This document shows, piece after piece, positions 24,572 to 32,014 of a stretch of DNA of 64,000 bases. The notes beneath the pieces were generated by a model. It was not told the DNA's origin. It saw only the letters and a list, made by a program, of their open reading frames with translations, and ran no database searches. The position numbers and the translations under genes are program-made. Position 1 is the first letter of the stretch; each line of letters starts with the position of its first letter. The DNA lies in the NCBI RefSeq assembly GCF_014203545.1, contig NZ_JACHJG010000002.1, positions 248,001-312,000 of the forward strand. Direction: 5' to 3'. The stretch comes from Streptomyces netropsis (GTDB lineage: Bacteria; Actinomycetota; Actinomycetes; Streptomycetales; Streptomycetaceae).

Positions 24572-25450
24572 ATGGAGATCCGGCAGCTGCAGTACTTCCT
24601 GACCGTGGCCGAGGAACTGCACTTCGGACGGGCCGCCGAGCGGCTGCACATCGTGCAGTCGGCGGTCAGCCAGCAGGTGCGCCGGCTGGAGCGGGAGCTG
24701 GACGTCCCGCTGTTCGACCGCACCACCCGGAGCGTGCGGCTGACCGAGGCGGGCCGACGGCTGCTGCCGCACGCCAGGGAGGTGCTGGCCGCGCGGTCGC
24801 GGGCCCGGGCGGCGATCGACGAGCTGCGCGCGGAGCGGGCCGGGACGCTGCGGCTCGGCTCGAGCTCCGGGCTGGGCGTGCGGCTGGACACCATCCTCGC
24901 CGAGTTCGCCCGGCTCGCCCCCGGTGCCCAGCTGGAGCTGGTCACCGGCGCCACCGACGACCGTCTGAAGCGGGTCCGGTCCGGCGAGCTGGACGCGACG
25001 CTGCTGCGCGGCGAGCGGACCGAGCCGGAGCTGGAGATGCTGCCGCTGTGGCACGACCCGCTCATGGTCGCCCTGCCCGCCCGCCACGACCTCGCCGTGC
25101 GCGGTGTGATCGACATGGCCGACCTCGCCGCCCTGCCCCTGCGGCTGTCCTCCCGGTCCCGCAACCCCGCGCTGTACGAGCTGGTGACGCGGTCCTGCCG
25201 TGCGGCCGGATTCGAGCCGCAGTTCGGCGCGGAGTTCACGACCGCCCAGGACACCCTGGCCGGCATCGGCTTCGGCAAGCCGTCCTGGACGGTGTTCTAC
25301 GCCCCGCACGCCGACCAGCTCCCGGTCCCCGGCGTCGTCTTCCGCCCGCTGCGCGACCCCGCCCCGGCCATGCGCACGTACCTCGCCGTGCGGCCCGACC
25401 CGCCCCGGGCCGAGCTGCGCGCCCTGATCGAGGCCTGCCACGCCGCGTAA
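24572..25450 (+). CDS. LysR-family transcriptional regulator
   Basis: The product is 292 aa. Its N-terminal winged HTH (MEIRQLQYFLTVAEELHF, AAERLHIVQSAVSQQVRRLE) is classical LysR, with a periplasmic-binding-like effector domain at ~90-290. The ATG at 24572 is preferred; a GTG two codons upstream is also possible. It is divergent from the alpha/beta hydrolase operon, its likely target. Confidence 0.93.
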   Translation: MEIRQLQYFLTVAEELHFGRAAERLHIVQSAVSQQVRRLERELDVPLFDRTTRSVRLTEAGRRLLPHAREVLAARSRARAAIDELRAERAGTLRLGSSSGLGVRLDTILAEFARLAPGAQLELVTGATDDRLKRVRSGELDATLLRGERTEPELEMLPLWHDPLMVALPARHDLAVRGVIDMADLAALPLRLSSRSRNPALYELVTRSCRAAGFEPQFGAEFTTAQDTLAGIGFGKPSWTVFYAPHADQLPVPGVVFRPLRDPAPAMRTYLAVRPDPPRAELRALIEACHAA

Positions 25451-25732
25451 CCGGCGGTGACGGGTCCGTCGTTCTGCTGAAATCCGCCGCCGCGCAGTGG
25501 GGCAAAACGTCACAACATTGCCACGGCTTCGAGGCGCCGACCCCAGAGTGTCGGCGCGGGGCCCGTCGTGCGCCGGGCGCGCCGGTGGGGCATCGAGTGA
25601 TCGCGTGTAGCTTTTGTCATACAGCCGTGCCGATGACATCCGCGCGACGTGTGTTCGTCACCTCCGCGTACCCTGCCGCTTCGGTACCGCCCCGCCGCAC
25701 CCACCGACAGAGATCCAAAGGACGCCCTGCCC

Positions 25733-26527
25733 ATGCCCTACGTGCGCCACTGGTTGCGCAACTCCATCCTGCTGTTCGCGACCGCGATCGCGCTGGGCCT
25801 CGTCGCCGCGCACACCGAGCTGATCCAGCCGCACGACCTGCAGCTGGACCGCACGATCCAGACCAACACCCGCACGGGCTGGCTGAACCACGTGATGGAA
25901 GGCGTCAGCGCCCTCGCCTCGCCGATCGCGGGCCTGCTGATCCTCGCGGTCTGGAGCGGCTGGCTGCTGTTCGTGCGGCGCAAGCCCACGAAGGCGGTCG
26001 CCACCTTCCTGGTGGTGGCGGTCGGCTGGAACAGCACGCAGATCGCGAAGGCCCTCGTCGCCCGGCCCCGGCCGCCGAGGCAGTTCATGCTGGACCCGGA
26101 GATCGGCTCCAACAGCTTCCCCAGCGGTCACACCGCCTTCACGGTCGCGGCCGTGATCGCCGCGTACTTCCTGCTGCGCGAGACCCGGCACCGCCGGACC
26201 GTCCTCGTCCTCGGTGTGTTCGCGGTGCTGCTCATCGCCTTCTCCCGGATGTACGTCGGCGCCCACTACCCGACCGACACCTTCGGCTCGGTACTGATCG
26301 CCGGTTCCGCGATCACCTTCGTGACGGGCGTGTGGCACACCTGGCTGCTGCCGCAGCTGCACCGCGTGCCGCTGATGGAGCGCTACGGGCTCACCCAGGA
26401 GCGGGAAGCCCTCGCCCGGGAGGCCGCCGCGGCACAGGGCGTCGCGTACGTGCCCGGACAGACGCGTGCCGGAGCGCCCGGCACACCGGCCGGCGGCGGC
26501 CGCCACCGCAAGCACGCGGGGCGCTGA
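25733..26527 (+). CDS. PAP2-family membrane phosphatase
   Basis: The product is 264 aa with about six transmembrane helices. The three-part phosphatase signature is complete: KALVARPRP, PSGHTAF and SRMYVGAHYPTD. Likely substrates are lipid phosphates such as undecaprenyl diphosphate or phosphatidic acid. The C-terminal ~40 residues are a basic, disordered cytoplasmic tail ending RHRKHAGR. An AAAGGA site lies ~10 nt before the ATG. The 282-bp gap from the LysR gene holds only its own presumed promoter. Confidence 0.9.
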   Translation: MPYVRHWLRNSILLFATAIALGLVAAHTELIQPHDLQLDRTIQTNTRTGWLNHVMEGVSALASPIAGLLILAVWSGWLLFVRRKPTKAVATFLVVAVGWNSTQIAKALVARPRPPRQFMLDPEIGSNSFPSGHTAFTVAAVIAAYFLLRETRHRRTVLVLGVFAVLLIAFSRMYVGAHYPTDTFGSVLIAGSAITFVTGVWHTWLLPQLHRVPLMERYGLTQEREALAREAAAAQGVAYVPGQTRAGAPGTPAGGGRHRKHAGR

Positions 26528-26615
26528 GCCCCTCCCTCTGTTCGTTTCCCGGGCCGGCCCCGGGGGCCCACCGGCCCCCGGGGCCGCTTCCGTTCCGCCA
26601 CCCCTTCCGTATTTC

Positions 26616-26629
26616 TGTAACGCGTTCTA
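26616..26629 (+). promoter_or_regulatory. KstR-like operator TGTAACGCGTTCTA upstream of the acyl-CoA dehydrogenase
   Basis: This 14-bp site fits the mycobacterial KstR consensus TnnAACnnGTTnnA at every defined position. It lies 79 nt before the dehydrogenase start, with TACTGT, a possible -10 box, overlapping its right end. Binding of a TetR-type lipid or sterol regulator is inferred. Confidence 0.55.
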
Positions 26630-26708
26630 CTGTGTGCGCCGTCGTCGCGGGGCACCCGCGCCGGTGTCAGGGAACAGTCATCGGGACCAGCGGGACCTTG
26701 GAGGGGCC

Positions 26709-27896
26709 GTGGATCTCCAGTACACCCCCGAACAGCGGCGGTTGCGCGCGGAACTGCGGGAGTACTTCGCCGCGCTGGTGCCCGACAACGCCTACGCCCG
26801 CCACTTCGACCCCGCCGAGCAGAAGCGCTTCTACCGCCGGACGATCCGCCGCCTCGGCGCGGACGGCCGCCTCGGGGTCGGCTGGCCGACGGAGTACGGC
26901 GGCAGCGGCATGACGCCGATGGAACAGTTCATCTTCTTCGACGAGGCCGCGCAGGCGGGCGTGCCGCTGCCGCTCATGGCCCTCAACACCGTCGGCCCCA
27001 CGATCATGCAGTTCGGCACCGACGAACAGAAGGCGTACTTCCTCCCGAAGATCCTCTCCGGCGAGCTGGACTTCGCCATCGGCTACAGCGAGCCCGATGC
27101 CGGTACGGACCTCGCCTCCCTCAAGACCCGCGCGGTGCGCGACGGCGACGACTATGTCGTGAACGGGCAGAAGATCTGGACCACCAACGGCGACACCGCC
27201 GACTGGGTCTGGCTGGCCGTGCGCACCCGGCCCGTCGAGGCCGGAGTGCCGCCGCACAAGGGCATCACCATCCTCCTCGTACCGACCGCCGACCCCGGCT
27301 ACTCCTGCACCCTCATCCGCACCCTCGCCTCGCACGACACCACCGCGAGCCACTACGAGAACGTCCGGGTCCCCGTCACCCGCCGCGTCGGTGAGGAGAA
27401 CCAGGGCTGGCGGCTGATCACCACCCAGCTCAACCACGAGCGCGTCACCCTCGCCGCCCACGGCACCACCGCCATCAGCGCCCTGCGCCAGGTCCAGCGC
27501 TGGGCCGCCGACACCAAGCTCGCCGACGGCCGGCGCGTCATCGACCTCGGCTGGGTCCGCGGCCGGCTCGCCCGTACGCACGTCAGGCTCGACGCCATGA
27601 AGCTGCTCAACTGGCGCATGGTGGACGCCCTGCACCGGGGCACGCTCACCCCGCAGGACGCCTCGGCCGTCAAGGTCTACGGATCCGAGGCCCGCCGGGA
27701 CGCCTACGCCTGGCTGATGGAGATCCTCGGCGCCGCCGGCCCCCTGAAGGAGGGCTCCGCGGGCGCCGTGCTCCACGGAGAGCTGGAGCGCGGCTACCGC
27801 AGCGCCGTCATCTTCACGTTCGGGGGCGGCAACAACGAGATCCAGCGGGAGATCATCTCCTGGATCGGACTCGGCATGCCCAGGGTGCGGCGCTGA
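26709..27896 (+). CDS. Acyl-CoA dehydrogenase (FadE type)
   Basis: The product is 395 aa. The GTG start at 26709 follows GGAGGGG. The N-terminal helical domain begins VDLQYTPEQRRLRAELREYF. The FAD-binding segment YSEPDAGTDLASLKTRA and the C-terminal GGGNNEIQREIISWIGLG are conserved. The branch resembles FadE proteins of sterol or branched acyl-CoA degradation, which are often heterodimeric, but no partner gene is adjacent. It sits behind a KstR-like operator and may belong functionally to the catabolic island at 44-60 kb. Confidence 0.9.
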   Translation: MDLQYTPEQRRLRAELREYFAALVPDNAYARHFDPAEQKRFYRRTIRRLGADGRLGVGWPTEYGGSGMTPMEQFIFFDEAAQAGVPLPLMALNTVGPTIMQFGTDEQKAYFLPKILSGELDFAIGYSEPDAGTDLASLKTRAVRDGDDYVVNGQKIWTTNGDTADWVWLAVRTRPVEAGVPPHKGITILLVPTADPGYSCTLIRTLASHDTTASHYENVRVPVTRRVGEENQGWRLITTQLNHERVTLAAHGTTAISALRQVQRWAADTKLADGRRVIDLGWVRGRLARTHVRLDAMKLLNWRMVDALHRGTLTPQDASAVKVYGSEARRDAYAWLMEILGAAGPLKEGSAGAVLHGELERGYRSAVIFTFGGGNNEIQREIISWIGLGMPRVRR

Positions 27897-27919
27897 CGCC
27901 GGCCCGGTCGTTCATGCGC

Positions 27920-30637
27920 TCAGAACGTCGACAGCGACTGGTTTGCGTTGAGTCGGCCGTAGATCCGTTCCGGAGTCAGGGGAAGCGTGCGGTAGCGGAC
28001 GCCCGTGGCATCGTGGAGCGCATTCGCCAACGCGGGGGCCACCGGGTTGATACAGCATTCCGCCATCCCCTTCGACCGCATGGGCCCGACGGAGTCCGCC
28101 GAGTCCACCAGGAGCACGTCGGTGCGGGGGATGTCGGCATAGGTGGGGATGCGGTAGTTGCGGAGGTTCGGGTTGACCATGACGCCGTTCGCGTCGACGT
28201 GGTAATTCTCGGTCAGGGCGAAGCCGATTCCCTGGGCGACACCGCCTTCCACCTGTCCCCGGACCTGTGCGGGGTTGATGACCACGGCGGCGTCGGTCGC
28301 CTGGACGCTGTACAGGATACGGATCTCACCGGTCACCCCATGGACGGCGATCCGGAAGCCCTGCGTATTGGAGGTGACGCTTCGGGGTGAGCCGTAGGCC
28401 TTGCGGGCGGCAGTGAATCGGATTCCGCGCGCTCGGGCCAATGCGACGAGCTCGGCCAACGACACACGCTGGTCGCCGCAGACGACACCGTCGTCGTCCA
28501 TCGAGCACAGCACGACATGGACACCCGTGTGCGCGGCGGCAAATTCCAGGATGCGGTCGCGTACGGCGTTGGCCGCTCGAAGTACCGCGTTGCCCGCCAC
28601 GAAAAGGCCCGCACTCGCGAAGGCGCCGGTATCGAATCCTGTGCGGTCGGTGTCGGATTGCACCAGGCGGACCCGCGACGGCGTCGTGCCCAATTGGTTG
28701 GCCGCGATCTGGACATGCGCGGTCGACGTACCCTCGCCGAATTCGACCGTTCCGACGGCCAGCTCGTACATGAGGTCGTTGCCGAGCGTGACCCAGGCCT
28801 CGGAGACATGTTCGGTCGGGGGTGCGGTCTCGTGCAAGGAACTCGCGACGCCGACCCCGACCAGCCATCCGGGGCCGGGGGGCGGATCGTCGGACGTACG
28901 GGCCATGGCGGCATCCACGAGATCGATGCACTTCGCCAGCCCGTCCTCGGTGAATATCACGTCGTCGGGGCCGTCGTCCAGGGCGACGAGCGGGTCACCC
29001 GGGCGCACGATGTTACGGCGTCGCAGTTCGAGCGGATCGATGTGCAAGGCGAGTGCCAGTTCGTGCATCGCCGATTCCACGGCGAACGCCGGTTGCGTCA
29101 TCCCGTAACCGCGTAGTGCCCCACTCGGAACGGTGTTCGTGTAGACGGAGAACGCGTCGTACTTCTTGTTGGGGCAGCGGTAGATCATGACGGCGGCGCC
29201 GCCTGCGTACAGCGTTTCGCCGCCATGGTTGCCGTAGGCGCCCGTGTTCGACACATTGCGGACCTGGAACGCCGTGAGCGTTCCGTCCGCCTTCGCGCCG
29301 AGCTTGACCGTCAACGTCATCGGATGCCGTGGCGAAGCCGTGGTGAACTCCTCCTCCCGGGTGTACTCGAAACACACGGGTCGGCCGGTGTCCAGGGTGG
29401 CGAGCGCGACCAGATCCTCCGAGATCACTTCCTGTTTGCCGCCGAAGCCGCCGCCCACGCGCTTACAGAACACGCGGAGCTGGTCCGGGCGCAGCGCGAA
29501 CAGATAGGCGAGTTTGACTTTCCCGATCGACGGCGACTGCGAACTGGTGCGGACGTTCAGGCGGCCGTCCTCCATCCAGGCGATCGAGCCGTGGGTCTCG
29601 AGATGTGCGTGTTGCACCCGCGGTGAGGAGTACGTGCCTTCGTGGATCACGTCGGCTTCGGCGAACCCTGCGTCGACATCGCCGATGTGCGAATGGATCT
29701 CGAGCAGGATGTTGTGGTCGGGGTCGCGGACGAAGGGATCGTTCGCGCCGTGCAGCTGTGGCGCCCCCTCGGCCATTGCCTCTTCCGGGTCGAATACGGC
29801 CGGCATGACCTCGTATTCGACGACGACCCTTCGGCAGCCCTCTTCTGCCGCCCCCACCGTGTCGGCCAGGACCGCGACGACGCGTTGGCCGACGAAGCGG
29901 ACCGTGTTGTCGAGGATGAAGGTGTCGTCCGGATCGACGAGATGGTCGGTGTGGATCGCCGTGGTGAAGCGCTTACGCGGCACGTCTTCCCAGGTGTAGA
30001 CCCGATGCACGCCGGGAACCGCGAGCGCGGCGGTCTTGTCGATCGAGACGATCCGGGCGTGCGCGTGGGGTGAGTGCAGCACCTTGAGGTGCAGCATGCC
30101 TTCGATGTGGGTGTCCATCGTGAACTCGGCGTGACCGGTTACCACGTCGTTGGCTGCCGGCGCACCGACGCTCGTCCCGACGGCCTTTCCCGGCGCGGCT
30201 GTCTCCACGCCGGCGACGCCCTTCACGGCGTCCTCGATCCCCCGATAGCCGGTGCAGCGGCAGAGGTTGCCCTTCAACGCCCGTGGCAGGTCCTCCTTCT
30301 GGGCCTCGGTGAACGTTGCCGAGGTCATGATCATCCCTGCGGTGCAGAAACCGCATTGGAACCCCGGGGCGTCGCGGAACTGTCGCTGCATCGGATGCAG
30401 GTTGCCGGGTGATCCGATCCCCTCGATCGTCGTCACCTCGCGACCGTCCGCACGGAAAGCGGGGGTGATGCAGCTGTGCACCGGATCGCCGTCCAACCAC
30501 ACCGTGCACGCGCCGCAATCGCCTGCGTCGCAACCCTTCTTGACGCCGTAGTGGCCGAGTGAGCGGAGGAAGGTACGCAGGCACTGGCCAGGGTCCGGTT
30601 CTTCGTCGAACCGCTTGCCGTTCACGATGTAGGTCAT
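27920..30637 (-). CDS. Molybdenum hydroxylase with fused 2Fe-2S and Mo-binding subunits (xanthine dehydrogenase family)
   Basis: The product is 905 aa. Residues 1-~160 are the two-cluster 2Fe-2S subunit: C36, C41, C44, C56 for the plant-type cluster; C95, C98, C126, C128 for the second. Residues ~165-905 are the molybdopterin subunit, with KRVGGGFGGKQ and a conserved Glu in KGMAECC at the usual active-site position. The two parts are separate genes in most actinobacteria. Substrate is unknown: purine, aldehyde or N-heterocycle are all possible. The ATG at 30637 overlaps the stop of the upstream FAD-subunit gene. No XdhC-type maturation gene is nearby. Codon use is slightly less GC-biased than its neighbours. 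Confidence 0.88.
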   Translation of the reverse strand: MTYIVNGKRFDEEPDPGQCLRTFLRSLGHYGVKKGCDAGDCGACTVWLDGDPVHSCITPAFRADGREVTTIEGIGSPGNLHPMQRQFRDAPGFQCGFCTAGMIMTSATFTEAQKEDLPRALKGNLCRCTGYRGIEDAVKGVAGVETAAPGKAVGTSVGAPAANDVVTGHAEFTMDTHIEGMLHLKVLHSPHAHARIVSIDKTAALAVPGVHRVYTWEDVPRKRFTTAIHTDHLVDPDDTFILDNTVRFVGQRVVAVLADTVGAAEEGCRRVVVEYEVMPAVFDPEEAMAEGAPQLHGANDPFVRDPDHNILLEIHSHIGDVDAGFAEADVIHEGTYSSPRVQHAHLETHGSIAWMEDGRLNVRTSSQSPSIGKVKLAYLFALRPDQLRVFCKRVGGGFGGKQEVISEDLVALATLDTGRPVCFEYTREEEFTTASPRHPMTLTVKLGAKADGTLTAFQVRNVSNTGAYGNHGGETLYAGGAAVMIYRCPNKKYDAFSVYTNTVPSGALRGYGMTQPAFAVESAMHELALALHIDPLELRRRNIVRPGDPLVALDDGPDDVIFTEDGLAKCIDLVDAAMARTSDDPPPGPGWLVGVGVASSLHETAPPTEHVSEAWVTLGNDLMYELAVGTVEFGEGTSTAHVQIAANQLGTTPSRVRLVQSDTDRTGFDTGAFASAGLFVAGNAVLRAANAVRDRILEFAAAHTGVHVVLCSMDDDGVVCGDQRVSLAELVALARARGIRFTAARKAYGSPRSVTSNTQGFRIAVHGVTGEIRILYSVQATDAAVVINPAQVRGQVEGGVAQGIGFALTENYHVDANGVMVNPNLRNYRIPTYADIPRTDVLLVDSADSVGPMRSKGMAECCINPVAPALANALHDATGVRYRTLPLTPERIYGRLNANQSLSTF

Positions 30638-31464
30638 GCCAGGTCGCCCCCGGCCATGAGTTCGCGACGAATCTCTTCGGCGAAGTGCTTTGTCAGGTGG
30701 CGACGGTGGGCGGGTGTCCCGTTGGGATCGGCGAACCAGACGTCGGCGGGGATGGCGTCGATGCTCTCGTGCAGCGTTCGGGCATCGGGCATGGTGTCGA
30801 AGGCGATGCGCACAGGACGTTCGGTACCGGCTGTGACGGTGAGCAGCAGGTCGCTCGTTCCTGCCGTTTGAGTACCGATGAGGAATACCGTCGAACGGCC
30901 GAGGCGGGTCAGTGTGAAGCGGCGGTGCGCGGTGCGTTTCCTCAGGGCGTGCCCCGGGATGTCGATGCGCCGCAGGATTTCTCCGGGAGCAAGAACGTTC
31001 CGGTTGTTGCCGGTCACGAAGTCGAGGGCATCGACGACGCGCGCGGACCCGTCAGGTGCCCACAGCTCGTACTTTGCCTCGAGTGCGACCGTGAGCGTGA
31101 TCATTGGACCGGCAGGCAAGGACATGCAGATATTGCCGCCGACGGTCGCCGAGTTCCAGACCTTGAACGAGGACAAGAACGCCTCGCAGCTTTTCGTGAA
31201 AAGGGTACCCGCGATCCAATCACTTGGCAGCGCAAAGGCGTACAGGTCGCGGATGGTGCACGTGGCGCCGATCTCGAGGCCCGCGTCGCTCGGGACGAGG
31301 GGATCCCAACGCAACGCTGTCAGGTCGATCAGGCGGTACAGGCTCGGCTGCTCCGCGGAAAACAGCCACGTTCCGCCTGCGAGCCAGGCGTCGCCTTCGC
31401 GCCAGTCCACGCCTGGCCGATCGGACGGTCGCCGGACGACTTCGGTGATGGTGTTGAGGTCCAT
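30634..31464 (-). CDS. FAD-binding subunit of the molybdenum hydroxylase (CoxM/XdhB-like)
   Basis: The product is 276 aa. AWLAGGTWLFSAEQ corresponds to the first FAD-binding loop, and FKVWNSATVGGNICMSLPAG to the second (TVGGN motif). It passes electrons between FAD and the Fe-S clusters of the fused subunit encoded immediately downstream with a 4-nt overlap. The ATG at 31464 (MDLNTITEV) has GGGAGAG ~10 nt upstream; the longer in-frame extension lacks coding character. Confidence 0.85.
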   Translation of the reverse strand: MDLNTITEVVRRPSDRPGVDWREGDAWLAGGTWLFSAEQPSLYRLIDLTALRWDPLVPSDAGLEIGATCTIRDLYAFALPSDWIAGTLFTKSCEAFLSSFKVWNSATVGGNICMSLPAGPMITLTVALEAKYELWAPDGSARVVDALDFVTGNNRNVLAPGEILRRIDIPGHALRKRTAHRRFTLTRLGRSTVFLIGTQTAGTSDLLLTVTAGTERPVRIAFDTMPDARTLHESIDAIPADVWFADPNGTPAHRRHLTKHFAEEIRRELMAGGDLA

Positions 31465-31633
31465 GGGAACCGATCTCTCCCTCACGACGACAGCGCGCGG
31501 CACCGCTCGCGTTCGTGGCGGCGCCGGAATCTCCCCGATCTTGTTGTTGCAGGTAGGGTCGCGGCATGGTTCCGATTGCAGATATTCGGCTCGATACGCT
31601 CGTCGAATGACGACGGGTCGCGATACACGCTGA

Positions 31634-31819
31634 AAGCGGCAGGGCCTCAGGCGACAGAACCCCATTTTGGCCGCTGCGGTCGAACTGATTGAGGAAGGAC
31701 CCGAGGGCGCAGATATGCGCTTCCAGCATATAGCGGAACGGGCTGGTCCCGCCAAGTCGGGGCTTGGGTGTGAAGTCGTGATATCTGGTTCGTGGTCATG
31801 CGCTCGCGATGCCGAGTAA
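31634..31819 (+). pseudogene. TetR-family regulator remnant (N-terminal HTH only)
   Basis: The frame from 31634 reads QNPILAAAVELIEEG and then MRFQHIAERAG, a typical TetR N-terminal helix-turn-helix. The frame is closed upstream by TGA (31631-31633) with no start codon before the homologous part. Similarity stops at ~31765, in the middle of the recognition helix, and unrelated sequence runs to a stop at 31819. The effector domain is gone. It is divergent from the molybdenum hydroxylase operon, where a regulator would normally sit. Confidence 0.6.
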
Positions 31820-32014
31820 GACCAGAGCGTAAGGCGTCGCGGGCGTTTCGGCGTGGGGCGGCTGCGATGCCGCGGCATCCGGCGGCGCGCAGGACACCGA
31901 TGCAAGGTTGCGCCAGGTGGTCCGTGGTGCGGGGAGAGTGGGGAGCCGCCTTCGGTGAAGGTCGCATCGGTCGCTGACGGCCGTGGAACATGGACGCGAG
32001 TCGGGTGGGCAAGC
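31820..32014. other. Gene-free stretch after the TetR remnant
   Basis: No supported gene, hairpin terminator or mobile-element end was found between the TetR remnant and the end of the NACHT gene. Together with 31465-31633 it makes up a ~550-bp region without an intact gene, probably a deletion or recombination scar. Confidence 0.5.

Noticed and set aside
31634-32014. Possible insertion-sequence or integrase remnant next to the TetR fragment
   Set aside because: No terminal inverted repeats, target duplication or transposase motif could be identified; only the TetR fragment is supported.
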